Of a DNA stretch of 64,000 nt, positions 1-11,914 are shown piece after piece. The notes under the pieces are model-generated. The model was not told where the DNA came from. It searched no databases and was given only the letters and a program-made list of their open reading frames with translations. Both the position numbers and the translations under genes were made by a program. Source of the stretch: Rhizophagus clarus (taxonomy: Eukaryota; Glomeromycota; Glomeromycetes; Glomerales; Glomeraceae). Numbering within the stretch: position 1 is the stretch's first letter; every line of letters starts with the position of its first letter. Location: assembly GCA_015698045.1 (NCBI GenBank), contig BLAL01000020.1, positions 496,001 to 560,000 of the forward strand. Direction: 5' to 3'.

Positions 1-1500
1 TAATTCCTGTAACAAAATTTAAAACATAATTTGTCAATTAGAGCAATTCAATCCATTGAATATTAATTAAAGATTAACTTACTTGTAAACACACAACGAA
101 GCCTCAAATCACAAACGTTCATCCTTAACCCACTTTATGCCGTCACCATTATTTGCTTCATTATGCTTCGTTCAATTTAATAATAAAATTTAACATTGGG
201 AATTTGTAATAACGTAATAGGATTGACGGCAAAGCTCCATTTATATTGTTCGGCAAATGGTATCTTCGCGTCATTATTCTTTGTGTTAGAAGTAAAAGAA
301 TAAAAAATGATCTTTTTCCTGCGAATATATAATATAAGATTAATATAATATCTTAAAATTGAAAAAATATTTATATAAAAAAAATAGCGTTACCTTTACG
401 AATGTTCCATCAGATATTCCCACACTCTACCAAAGGGCAAATAACCTTTCTTGATAACTGTGATGAACGAAGATATAATTGATTAAAAAACTTTAAATTG
501 AATTCTTTCCATTTTGATACATTTGATTACATTAATTACGTTAATTTTCGTAGTAATTTTATTTATTGTTTAAAAAGGAACATTACAATATTAATAGTTT
601 TCTACTCTAGATAACGATAGCGGCAAATAGTTGCCCAAGTATACTATTGGTATTACCATTATAAAATTAAGAATATGTGTTTTTGACTACAACGATCATG
701 GTCGAGACGATTCCGACAATGACAAAGAGAACCATATTCGTAATTTTAATTCGGCGATGATTGATTTCAATGCTCTTGACTACAACGATCAAAGTCGAGA
801 CGATTCCGACGATGATTACGATCGAATATTCGACAGATACATTAAGATTCCGTAAAATTATACCGTAAACACGATTTTCGAGTTCGAAGAGATTAGTTTT
901 CATATCTAATCAAAGCGCAGAAGAAATCCTATATTATAAGACAGTTAGAAGAATGCTAATTACATATAAAATCTCTTTTAAATAGATCTAAAAAGAAAAC
1001 TTGCTCCTACGTTAATCGTTAAAAGGTAGAATTAAAGAATGTGGAAGTAGAGCATCGGACTTGATACTCCTTATGATATTTTCTTGATTTGCACACATAC
1101 AGTACATTAAAATACACGAAGTTTAAGTCAAGTCGATTCATAATGTTCAGGTCAAGAGGAGGATGCAACTGAGAGTATTGTACAACGATATTCGTAACTT
1201 GTGCCACCATGATCGGCATACAAATCATACAAAACGATGAATACACGTGTTAATCCGATAACTCGTAGTTTTTCACCTTCGCATTTTTGTTTTTCACTTT
1301 TATGTTTTTCACCTCTAAATATAATGTTTATATTTAACTTATATAAAGTGTGAAGCCTAATAAATAAAAAAGGAACTTTTGTGAATTTTTTTTCAATACC
1401 GTAATTTTGTAGTTAGAGCTTATGCTCAATTAATTGAAACTATAAAAACGATACTTTGTGCAAAGAGAAATAGTAGTATAGCGCTCGATCAAAAAAAAAA
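1..1500. other. AT-rich intergenic DNA with one short internal duplication
   Basis: No gene is recognised. A 74-codon open frame (631-855, +) contains two near-identical acidic blocks, DYNDHGRDDSDND and DYNDQSRDDSDDD, encoded by an imperfect direct repeat of about 41 bp that starts near 684 and 777. The frame lacks any recognisable domain, and an overlapping antisense frame is equally long, so I do not call it a gene. The rest is low-complexity A/T with homopolymer runs, for example A at about 1491-1507. Confidence 0.5.
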
Positions 1501-1559
1501 AAAAAAAGAGAATGTGGATTATGAGGTATCAAAGAAAGACAAGTGAGTTACTCCTAATA

Positions 1560-2480
1560 AAGTCCAGGATCACTTGACTGCCATCATCAATACTGCTATA
1601 AAAGTTGAAGAAAATGACTTTTCTGATCTCATAATGCATCGATCTTATTTAGCTGGTCCAATGACTCCAGAATCCCCAAGGCGTAGAGACGTGCTTCACT
1701 TAGTTGAATCCTCACGAGGATCATGTTACATTATAACCTTTTGTCGAATCAGATCGAACCCATTCTAATGGGGATCAGCTGCTAAAGTTGTCTAGAAGTG
1801 GTTAAAACTTCTTCCAGGAATCAAAGATCAAAAGCCTCTAAATCCAAAGCTCTTATCACATAACTTTACGGTGCAATTACTACAGTCGCTTCACCTGCAA
1901 CTGCACCAATATAGACAGAAACACATCGTCAAATTCTCGGAGATTTTATGGTAATCAAAATTTCATAAAAGATTTGGGAAGATGGAGATAATGATTTCAA
2001 ATTCAAGTGCAAAGAACGGATGGTTATTCTACCAGAAATATCCGTTCGTCTTATTAAAATACAAGGGGATAAGGTAGTTGAGTTTAATGTTGATGGTACT
2101 CGAAGCAAAAAAAATTTAGCTGTGTCCTTTATCAAAACAGTAACAAAAAATACTGATTACTAGTTATTTCAACATGTAAAGCTTCAAGTACAGTGAGATT
2201 ACGGAGGAGAGACATACCTTAATGGATGAAATCGATAGTATACCTGCTAGTAATAATGGCATCGCCAAACTAATTCAATTGATCAACCTGCAGGGATATC
2301 AACTCAAGCGTTAGGCTCTATTTTCAGAGGTTCAGGAAACCTCAATTGAACAGTTTATGACAATTACAACAGAGGAGAATTTATAAAGTCGATCAATGAA
2401 CTTAATGCAACCCTAGGATCTTTTGCAAAAGTCGCTAATGCAATATATATCTTACGAAGATATAGTTGATCAAAATTTTT
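1560..2480 (+). pseudogene. decayed coding-like region, family not recognised
   Basis: Base composition is less AT-extreme than the surroundings, and several short plus-strand frames look like real protein broken by stops. These are 1574-1765 (a 64-residue frame with PMTPESPRRRDVLHLVESS), about 1967-2161 (containing MVILPEISVRLIKIQGDK and VEFNVDGTRSKKN) and about 2280-2470 (INELNATLGSFAKVANA). The frames do not join without frameshifts and I cannot assign a family. It could be an old transposon or a dead host gene. The call rests only on amino-acid texture. Confidence 0.3.
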
Positions 2481-2489
2481 GCTATTACG

Positions 2490-3770
2490 CCTGCATGGTT
2501 ATAGATTAAATTCCTTATTGATGAAATTGAGATCAAGTGCATTAGGTGTAACAAGGAATTATTTCTTGTGTATGTAGGAGAGATATGGATTGATGGATAG
2601 CGTGTAATCTATTTACTTTTTGGTTATGTGATAAGAAAGTAATGTCAAATTCTACTGATTGAGATCAGATGCTTTTGTAACATTTGAAGGTAATGAGAGT
2701 TGATGAGAAATATATAATAGAGAAGCGCGTAACAAGGGATATATATTTATTATAATTTTTTTTCGTTTTATCGTGTTTATAGCAGGAAAAACATGAGTTG
2801 ATGGCAGGTTGTGATCTATACATTTTCTTGATCATATGATGTTGAAGAATGTTAAATTTCTTGAGATCAAGAATGTTTGATGTGAAATGAGAAATTTTTT
2901 TATCTTGTGTAGTCAAAGGAGTAGGTATATGAGCTGGTGAGAAATATAATATAGAATTGTTATATCTTAGCTTGGAATGTTCGGCGCATAATGAGGATTA
3001 TTAATTGATGTATTTTTTAACGCATAATAGAGGAGTGTATATCTTAGCTTGCGTTGGAAGGAACATTAAATTCCTATGAAGTTATCAAGAGTGTCTTGGC
3101 ATTTAACGAAGATTATTATTTGATGTATTTTTTTTCTTTCTTATCTTTAATAGTTAAAGGATGAAAAAAAATAAAAGAGTGAGCATGTAATTTATTCCAT
3201 TTATAATTTGACGTGAAACAATTCCTTAATGATGGCGTACGAGGATTATCATTTAGTTTTTTTTCTATTTTTATCTTGTATAACAGAAGAGATAGAGAAA
3301 AGAGAGTCGTTGGACAGTGTATAATAGGATATGATCTGTATATTTCTTGATAATGTAGTTTTGCAGAAATGTTAAACTCCTTATTGACGCAGTTGAGACT
3401 AAGAATGCTTGGTGTGTAACGAGGAATATTATTTGATATATTTTTTTTCTATTTTATTTTGTGTAGTCAAAGGAGATGGCTAAGAAAATGTGCTACAAGA
3501 AAAATGATCGGGAACTGATGAGAGGTGTATAATAAGAAGTGTTGTATTTGTATCTTAGTTTAGAAAGTCTTTAAATTCCTCATTTTTGAAGTTGAGTTCA
3601 AGAATATATATGTCTTAGCCTAGAAGGAACGTTAAATTGCAAAGAAGCTGAAATCAAGAGTATTTTATCGTGTAATGAGGATTATTATTCGATTATATAT
3701 TCTTTTTTTATTTATCTCACGTAATTAAGGAGAGAAAATATAGATAGGGTAGTGTGTAAGGAGAGTGTGT
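2490..3770. repeat. diverged tandem/dispersed repeat array (block 1)
   Basis: The same phrases recur many times with drift. Examples are a TTAAATTCCT(T/C)ATTGATGAAGTTGAGA-like segment, TCAAGAATGTTTG, GAGGATTATTATTTGATGTA followed by a T-run, and TTGTGTAGTCAAAGGAG. Recurrences are visible near 2505, 2860, 2895, 2990, 3110, 3240, 3370, 3430, 3570 and 3680. Phrase order is partly scrambled and units are of unequal length, so this is an old array rather than a young satellite. No coding potential is seen. The same family reappears at 5850-6480 on the other side of a hAT fossil. Confidence 0.6.
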
Positions 3771-3890
3771 AGGATTCCGATCCTAATTTAGTTTAATCCG
3801 GAATCCGGATAGATCCTTAATCCGGATTGAAATCGGATAACCGCACCATATAATTTTCAGAAGGATGAATGATATCCGGATGACCATTCT
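3768..3890. repeat. TCCGGAT-rich short cluster
   Basis: Several copies of AATCCGGA, TCCGGATAGATCC, TCCGGATTGAAATCGGAT and ATCCGGATGACC lie within about 120 bp. The motif is palindromic (ATCCGGAT) and stands out in AT-rich DNA. Similar clusters occur near 15000, 22680, 40620, 48070 and 59660. Function is unknown; it is probably a degenerate MITE-like repeat. Confidence 0.5.
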
Positions 3891-3899
3891 TATGATCAA

Positions 3900-4265
3900 T
3901 GTTTTTTTTTCTTTCCGAGGTTTTCCACTTCAAATTTCAACCTAAACTCCAAAATTTCTCACGAGATTGATTACAAACCCCTTTTATTTCCTTCTTTGTT
4001 CAATTTTCACGAGACGCAAAGATAACAATGTATTTTTCATTTATGATTTATCATTAGATCAACTGTTTTTTTTCCTCAAAATTTTTTATGAAAATTGTTA
4101 AAACTTTTAAATTTTAACGAAATATTAATTATGTATAAACAATGGAATCTGATTCCAATTATTTTCAAATTGAGGATTTTAGTGTTGAAATTATCAAACA
4201 AAATCTTTCGGAAAAAGGAAAAGGTAAATGAAACTTCAACTTTAAGTAATTAAGTAATTTTAACT
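3900..4265. other. AT-rich spacer, nothing recognised
   Basis: I see only low-complexity sequence between the TCCGGAT cluster and the first recognisable part of the hAT fossil. Confidence 0.4.
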
Positions 4266-4269
4266 AAAA

Positions 4270-5850
4270 TTTTATAAAAATAAAGAAATGGAAACGAGTC
4301 CTTTATTATGGATCTAGAGAAACCAAAAACGTCAAGGTGTAAAAATTCATCATTAATAAAACAATACTTTGAGATAGGATACGATCTAAAAGGTGAACAA
4401 ACTCGTACTCGTAATGTTTTGGATAAAAATGGTAAACGACGTGGTAAAGTAGGATAAAGTATACCGAAATACTGCATACTTACAAAGAAGTTCATCAATT
4501 TTTGACAAGGATAATGAAGCTCCAAAAGAGGTAATTTTTTTTGCTAAATCTAAGAAAACTCATTTGATTTTTATTCGCCATAAATAATTAGCTATTTAAA
4601 CTAATGTGATTGTTTTTTTACTTATGAATACAACAATTACAGAATTCATCGATCTCATTCTAAATATATTCAAAAACAACGAGAAGAATCTGTCCTTACA
4701 TAGATGTTGCTTACCGATCAACCTCATTTGTAATACCTTGAGAGCAAAAAATTAAGAAACTGCTGCAACAGTCTCTCTTACCATGAATCTTTGGTTTTGA
4801 TGTTGCTGCTGCATGGGGTTACACCTGATTTAAAGTTAAAGATGTAATATTGGAAATAAAGTATGTCCTATCCCTTCGCACTGCTGGCTGAGTTGTTGCT
4901 GAGTTACTTTATGAATGCGTTTCAAGTTGGGATCTCACTGGGTAGATAACAGCAATTCTCATAACGGTTCAAATATATACGGACTGTAAGATTATTAGGA
5001 TCAGAAAAAATGCGTACAGTATTAACGATATTCCAACATTCGTAATGCTTATTGAGATTAGGATCTTCTCAATTCCATTTCATAAACAATTCAATGTCAC
5101 CTTCGGATTCCTCGACTTTTTCACGAAATACTACTGAAGGCAGTATCTCCTATTCTATCTCAAAATGATCAATGAATAGCCAAAGACTACTCTGCGTCTC
5201 ATACACTACAACTAGCAACTGGAAAGGGCTGCACCTTTAGCTGCACGTGTAAAAAGAAATAATTAAATTTATTTTATGCAAAAACAATAGAAAGATTGTA
5301 AGGAGTGCAGAGTAATTTGCTATAATGCGGCGTTGCATACAGGATATACATACGCGTTGGAGTTCTTCACACTTCGCATGGGATAACTTAAAGATGCAAT
5401 TGTCAGGCTGATTTATATATATATATAGAGGACAAAAAAGATGGATTTATGCTTACACCTTAATGCATTTCGTGCCATGTCAAATGGAGTTGTTGGGAAT
5501 GCTAAATTTGTCGTGTAAGCATTAAATATTCAGTGAAATAATTTTATTTTATTCTAAGCAACACGATATTTTTCAGGAAGTACATATATAACACTTAGTA
5601 AGATGAGATTATCTGTAACTCGCCATCAAATAATATTGATTATCTTAATGAAGATACAATATTTTTGTAAGCAACATTGCCAAAAAGAAAGGTTCAATTA
5701 AGATACTGAAGGAGTTTATGATACACTACCTTCTAAATCCTCGTTATAAGGAGAACTGGAAGATAAAAAAAAAAATGGAATTATTCAAAAGCTTCGTGAT
5801 GACTTTAATGCAGTGATTCAAACAAATTACCACTAGTAAAACCTGTAGTT
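4270..5850 (+). pseudogene. hAT-superfamily transposase fossil
   Basis: Pieces of a hAT (RICESLEEPER-like) transposase appear in the correct order but in shifting frames with stops. An N-terminal segment at about 4290-4450 includes SSLIKQYFEIGYDL and RTRNVLDKNGKRRGK, where a BED-type finger would sit. The segment FKVKDVILEIKYV followed by VVAELLYECVSSWDLTG lies at about 4830-4940. A CAHTLQLA-GKGL-like block (read across two frames) with APLAARVKR is at about 5195-5255. IQDIHTRWSSSHFAWDNLK is at about 5340-5390. Families of this type encode about 600-700 aa and excise DNA with an RNase H-fold DDE domain. Here the frame is broken many times, so the element is dead. The C-terminal dimerisation domain is not recognisable. 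Flanking repeat blocks of one family (2490-3770 and 5850-6480) suggest it inserted into that array. Confidence 0.72.
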
Positions 5851-6480
5851 CCTTATTGGCGAAGTTGAGATCAAGAATGTTGTTAGTTTGAATGAGTAGA
5901 TTTTAGATTTTCTTTAGTAGCTTTCTAACTTTTTTAATTTCTCTTTTTATCATTTTCATCCTGTGGTGGTTGTATAGTATTTGATGTAACATTTTGCATT
6001 TGTACGTTCCTACTTATAATAAATAAAAGATCAGAATTTTTTATGCGAAACGAAGAATATTATTTGACGTATTTTTTTTTTTTTGTCTTGTATAGTTAAA
6101 GGAGTTAAAGGTATACGAGCTGATGAGAAGTGTATAATATAGAACTGTTATATCTTAGATTGAAGGGACGTTAAATTCCTCCTTATTGATGAAGTTGAGA
6201 CAAAGCATAACGAGAATATCATTTATTTTATATAATGCATTTTTAGAGAAGTGTGTAATACTTATGTCTTGGCCTGGACGAAACGTTAAATTCTTGGTGT
6301 AAGGAGAGGTATATATATATATATATATATACAGTATATTTTTTATCTTAATGAGATGAGGAAAATATATGAGTTGATGATAGTTGGTATGATTTATCTC
6401 GTCAGTGTAGTTAAAAGAGATGATAATGTCTATGAATTGAAAGATAGTATATAATGGAGAAGTAAGAGATTAAGAAATAG
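5850..6480. repeat. diverged repeat array (block 2)
   Basis: The same phrases as in 2490-3770 occur in the same orientation. They include TCCTTATTGGCGAAGTTGAGATCAAG-like sequence at about 5850, GAATATTATTTGACGTATTTT at about 6055, TTGTATAGTTAAAGGAG at about 6090, TTGATGAAGTTGAGACAAAG at about 6185 and AAACGTTAAATTC at about 6278. A short (TA)n run lies at about 6310-6331. Confidence 0.55.
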
Positions 6481-6484
6481 ATTA

Positions 6485-7600
6485 TGTACAAAATCAAAAA
6501 TTACTTAATTTTTCATTTTATTAAATAATCTTTTCTCGATGACAGAAAGACAAAAAGAAATACGTCATACGTATTTTATTAAGCATTTGTGATCAATTGT
6601 TAGTTTTGTTAAAGACCTATAACAATTGGGAGTTTCCGTAAAATTTAATTCATATAAAGTTGGGCATGGTTGATGGGCAAAATTCTACTTAAATCAGAAA
6701 GCTGTAAAGAAATAACTGTTGTAATAATCTTCCAAGTGTTCTAGTGGGGATCAAGAGTGGATCGAGCGTTGCAGACCTGTAGTGATGATAATGAGTTTCA
6801 TATATTTTGAAGTTGTAATAAAATAAATACAGTCGCCACTGGAAATAACGAACCTTCTGGTTTGATTGGTTTGATCCGGATGAGTTCGATATATGATATA
6901 TACCAAACTGATCGGTATATAAATTTATCCAATGGAATTCTAGCACAATGATTGCATATCGTACCATAACACTTAAATTATTTGATCATATTATTTTAAG
7001 TATTTACTGGCTATTCAGATGAAAAATTATTATTAAGGGTAGAGTGTATCTACGCCACAACATATATATGATTTTAGACTAAAAATGTAGATCGTCACGT
7101 GACCCAAAACGAGCAAAATTTATGATTTCTCGCAAACTACCATATGAATTTTGTTAAATACACATTTAAAAGAGTATAAACATGCGCTTCATTTATTTAT
7201 TAAAGTGTTTAACCATTTGCTATTAGTCTTTTTGAATGTATTTAGACTTTTAAAATCAAATATGACTAATAATAAAAAAATAAAATGGCATTAATAAAAA
7301 ATTTTATTTGAATAAGTAAATGCACAATGATTTTTTGACATAAATATTCTTTTTTATTATACTATTAACTTGTAAGGTTTCATAAGTTGAAAGTTAATTT
7401 GAAGATATGTTCTCTAGGTGATTCGCAACTTACCATAGGAGATTCGCAACTTAATGACGACTTCATAGTGTAATATTTTGTTATAAGCCTTATTTGTAGT
7501 ATACTTTAAAGTTTATTTGAAAGACAGAAACTCTAGCTTTCTAAAGAATACTTTTAAACAGTTTTTCATAAAATATTGAGTGAGTTTTCTTGTAGCGAAG
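6485..7600. other. AT-rich intergenic DNA
   Basis: No gene is recognised. A short direct repeat of GATTCGCAACTTA occurs at about 7420 and 7442. A stretch near 6840-6925 contains GGTTTGATTGGTTTGATCCGGATG and looks like a minor relative of the TCCGGAT clusters. Confidence 0.4.
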
Positions 7601-7604
7601 TAAA

Positions 7605-7773
7605 AAAAAAAATGATTTTTTTTTTTAGCTATATGATCAGCCATGTCGATCCCTCTACCCTTAATATTGTGTGATCCAATGCAAAAAAATCGGTCGGGTT
7701 CTGTGAAAATAGATTCAATACAAACAAGTTTATTATAACCAGTAGCGACTGTAGAAAAATTAGAATTAAACAA
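7605..7773 (-). pseudogene. RNase H-like fragment, probably from a retrotransposon
   Basis: The minus-strand frame contains CIGSHNIKGRGIDMADHIAK. It resembles the C-terminal motif of RNase H domains in LINE elements (VKAHSG...N..AD.LAK; compare the intact element in this window, where ADRLAK carries the last catalytic Asp). Only this motif and about 25 upstream residues (NKLVCIESIFTEP) look family-like. The rest of the domain is missing and the frame then runs into poly-T. It is a small dead fragment, and a chance match remains possible. Confidence 0.4.
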
Positions 7774-7799
7774 ATAGTGACAAATAGGTTCTACCGAGA

Positions 7800-10700
7800 T
7801 AAAATTTTCAATACGTTAAGGAATAACAAATAGTTTAAAAGAACAAATGGTTTACATATTTCGTATCGAAATAGGATAACAAGAAAATTAATAAGGCGGT
7901 ATCTAGGATACTGCTGAAATCAACGATAAAATCATAATAGCAATAACTCACAAAAGGATATTAAAGATCGCAAAAGAGAAAGAAATGGAATTCATTAAAA
8001 ACTCGACAAGAGAATACGGCCAGTTTTGTTAGGTTCAGTTAATAACCGATGCGAGATGGAGGTTTAGAGAATTGAGAAATCAATCGTCAAAGAAAATTTA
8101 ACAAATCAATGGCGAATGTAAATGAGCAAAGTACGTTTAGAAATAATATGTCGAAGAATAGATATGGGAGAACAGAAGAAACCGCATGAAGATAGTAAGT
8201 AATAAAACGATAACCGACATAATCTTTGGAAGCGTTGGTTAGAGAACGACCACTATAAATATTCCGGATACAAATTCTGATTCAAAGACGAATCATAATT
8301 TCCACGACGCTCAAACTGTCTAGAGGGTCAAGAAAAAAAAAAAAAAGGAAAGATGTAAAGACTAGTTATATATTTTTAATTTTTAAACGTCGTGTATTAT
8401 TAATCTATTGTTTTTTATGGATAATGGATAAAATGATAAAGTGTAAACGACATAACCAAATTTCTAGTTTAGTCATTTTTGATTTGTGAAATATTTTAGT
8501 TTGATATATATCAATAGATAAAGTAGAATAGGGAGATTAAACAGTTGTTTTTTATACGCGTAAATACCCTTTTGTTACATTTCCCTACGAGAATATGATT
8601 GACAGTTGACTAAGTTCTACGAAAACTGGAACGAAATAGATATTACAGTGTATTTAACATACTGATTTAAATCATAAAGTTCGTTTAAAATATTTTTATG
8701 CATGAAGCAATTGAGCATTTTATTATTAGATCTATCCTATAATTACAATTTATTTGAAGTTTTCGAGATTTTTGATTTTATAATGTTTCATTTTAGTGCA
8801 TTTCATAATTGAATTATTTTTACTTCATTTCAGACTTAATGAAATAGAACAAGTTTTAGCAATGAAAAGAGCAAAATAATAGTAAGTAAATTTATGAGAA
8901 GTTAGAATAAAAAAAAGTCTAAAAACAAGTCATTTTAAAAGCTATAGTAGTTATTTAGAATCTCTTTCGATCTGAATGCTAAAATTTGCTTATCTGTTAT
9001 ATATAAAATAATTATGCAGTGATTCAATAGATTTTATTTTATAATAGTAGTTTACAAAGTCGAAGATAAGAATATGAATTAAATTCTGTTTGTCGGCTGA
9101 CACGTCATTTTATAATTTGTAAATAATTTTGATGTAAAAACCGAGACTTTAATTATTCAAGGAATGTTATAAAAGAGGATTATTTACTCTATTTAGTTCG
9201 GAGCAAGAATTCTTTTTTATAAAGCTTATCTACTCCTTATATAATTTAAATGACCTAGAAATCTAGCTCAAATTACACATTTTAGTATATTCCCAATAAA
9301 AATGCCAACCATTTGATTACATTGTACTGTACTACACCATCGATCTGATGATTCTGATCTCATCTGATTCAATCCAAATTGATTGGCAATCCGAATCTAA
9401 TTGAATTTGTGAATACAATGAACACAAATAATTCCATGAGAAAATGTAAAAGTCGAAAATTGTTACGAGTGCTTATCGTTTTAAAGCGTAGTAGTTACAT
9501 GTGACATACTGTATCCAACGCGCACTTAATATTTGTCACATTGTTATTTCTTAATTCTATAATTCAACATTCAAATCATAAAACACCACTCCGAATCCTC
9601 GCGGTATTATCCATGCGGTCCTGATTTGATTATAGCTATAGATGCAAAATTTTGACAACCAAAGATTTTATTTAATTGTGAGCTTGGACTATTTAAAAAT
9701 TAGTATTTTACCTTTATCTCATTTTTTTTTTGATTTTAAAACTTTGAAAAAACCGCTTAGTTTGTATTTTCACAATTGAGTCTACAAAGAATGCAGAGTA
9801 TAGTTTTACTGATTAATACTATATATATAATTATGCTAATTTTATGCGATACTACAAAACTCTATAGTATAGTAATAAAATATAGTATTTTAATTATTTT
9901 ATGATTTATGCAGAGTTTACTTAATCATAATTGAATTTAAATCATCCTAAAATTTGAAAATCCCAAGTATATTAATTAATAAAGTTTAACAAATTTATAA
10001 AAAAAAACTTTTTTCAGGGTATTTCGGATATAATTCTGGAGTTTTCGGATATTTTACTTCTATAAATATTTAGTATGATGGGATATTTTTCTGAGTATTC
10101 GAAAAATTGAGATGCAAAAATACTGAGTTTTGCAGTTCATAGTTTTTCCAAATTATGCTAAAATTACACTGAACTCAGCAAACGCTATACTGAATTTAGC
10201 TAGGCAAGTAGACTCAATTACGAAATGAAATACCGAAAAATTTGCGAATATTAATTTATTACGCTTATTGGCATTAAGCATTTCATAAACTAGCAAATTA
10301 GATTTCTTGATAGCAGTGGTTGCATTGATAAATCCTTTTTTGGACTTACAATATGCATTTCAGTCAATAGCTACTTTGTTTAAAATATACTCAAAATAAA
10401 TTTCATAATGTAACATTTATGTAAAATATTGCAAACTAATATTCGCTTTAAGTTCAGAGACGCATTATCATATGCACAATTTTTATTCGCTTGTGTTACA
10501 ATAAACTTTCAACTTTTTATTACAGAACTCATGTTTTTCATTGGCTCCGTGTTTGGTAATGGTTATCGTCATTCGTCAAAATATATTACTCTTATTAATG
10601 GACAAATTAAGTAGAAAAAAATAATTCAATGCCACAATTAGATATTTATCACATGACAAGTAAAATATACAATATATGCGCTTTCCTGCGCTTTCGTATA

Positions 10701-11870
10701 TAGTCACAAGAACCGATCAACATGATGAACGAACTTTTATTTATTTCGAATGCTAAATGCTTGATTACAGTATTAAATTATTGTACGGTTCAAAATTAAA
10801 AAATCTGATAGGTCCTGAACCTTCATCTGATGTCAACATACAATGTCAATGATATAATAGATCAAAATGGAGAAGATACCAAATCACATCATTCGAAAGC
10901 TGGAATGATACTGCTTTTTTGAATTTTAAGGCTAACAGAACGAAAGTCAAAGAAATTTTATGTAACTAGTAACAAAATGAAAAACTTTATTACTAAAGGT
11001 CAAGAAGATCTTGATTTTACGAAATTACACATATGTAAATAATCTTAAAAAATTACACCACCTACGTGGTACGCTCAAAACTCGATAACGAATCCTTAGG
11101 TTCATTCGTTATGTCAAAATTTATAAGTTTCGTATAACGATTTTATCATGCATACAGTATATAAGAGAAAAAATCGCCTTGTTCCGAAATCCGTTATATG
11201 ACTTATATCGCATAATCGTTTATCAAGTTCCTCCGTAACAATAAAAATTGCTAATTACGTCCTCTCGAATTGATTTTGAAGGTTTTTTTCCATTGCCATA
11301 TCTCCAATTTACGAGCTGATCTCTATTTGAACGGTGGAAGAGATGATCGTCATATTCAGCTGGATCATTTGCTACATGAGCAAATTCAAGATCCGTTCGG
11401 TATTTTTTTATTACTATTTTGGCATTTTTTTTTATGAAAAACACTATTCCCAAATCGGAAGTAAATATGAAAAATAGAAAAAATATAAAGGATGTAGCAC
11501 ATCATGATAACAAACGCACTGCCACGGTTATCCATTGAACAAATGCAACAATTATAGGTATGTTTATGTTGAATGAATTATATACAACCGTAAACTCTTC
11601 AATAATTCTACACAGACTTAAAGGAATTTTTATAAAATTTGAGTTATTAAATAATATTTTTGATTATAGCGGTCGAAAAAGAGTTTTTTGTTAAAATAAA
11701 TAAATAAATAAGAGATTGTAAAAAAAATTCAATAGTTTTTTTTCAAAAACCATAATAAAATTTGCAATTTGAGTTCGTTTGCCAAAATGAAAAATTTCAG
11801 TAATTTTATATTCTTTTTTTTATTCTCTTTCCTCTTCTGTTCTTTAAACATCACACTATCGTTTAATGTA
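7800..11870. other. featureless AT-rich intergenic DNA
   Basis: About 4 kb of A/T-dominated sequence with no frame that I can defend. Short frames at 10429-10614 (+) and 11223-11453 (-) have no recognisable domain. A patch at about 9340-9410 repeats TCTGAT, CAATCC and CGAATC and loosely resembles the TCCGGAT clusters. No tRNA was found by eye. Confidence 0.4.
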
Positions 11871-11872
11871 GC

Positions 11873-11874
<2 letters not shown>

Positions 11875-11910
<36 letters not shown>
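11875..11910. repeat. poly-T tract, 36 nt
   Basis: An uninterrupted run of 36 T. On the minus strand it could be the poly-A tail of an old retro-insertion, but the adjacent sequence shows no gene. It could equally be slippage-expanded low complexity or an assembly artefact. Confidence 0.8.

Positions 11911-11914
<4 letters not shown>

Noticed and set aside
631..855. 74-codon plus-strand frame with two DYND..RDDSD.D blocks as a gene
   Set aside because: An antisense frame of the same length exists, no promoter or domain is evident, and the blocks come from a short direct DNA repeat.
6310..6331. (TA)n run as a promoter
   Set aside because: It lies inside the diverged repeat array with no downstream gene, so it is simple-sequence DNA.
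10429..10614. 61-codon frame as a gene
   Set aside because: No domain, no promoter signal, and composition like random AT-rich DNA.
11223..11453. 76-codon minus-strand frame as a gene
   Set aside because: Although it contains HRSNRDQLVNWRYGNGKKPS, I could not link it to a family or find continuation exons.
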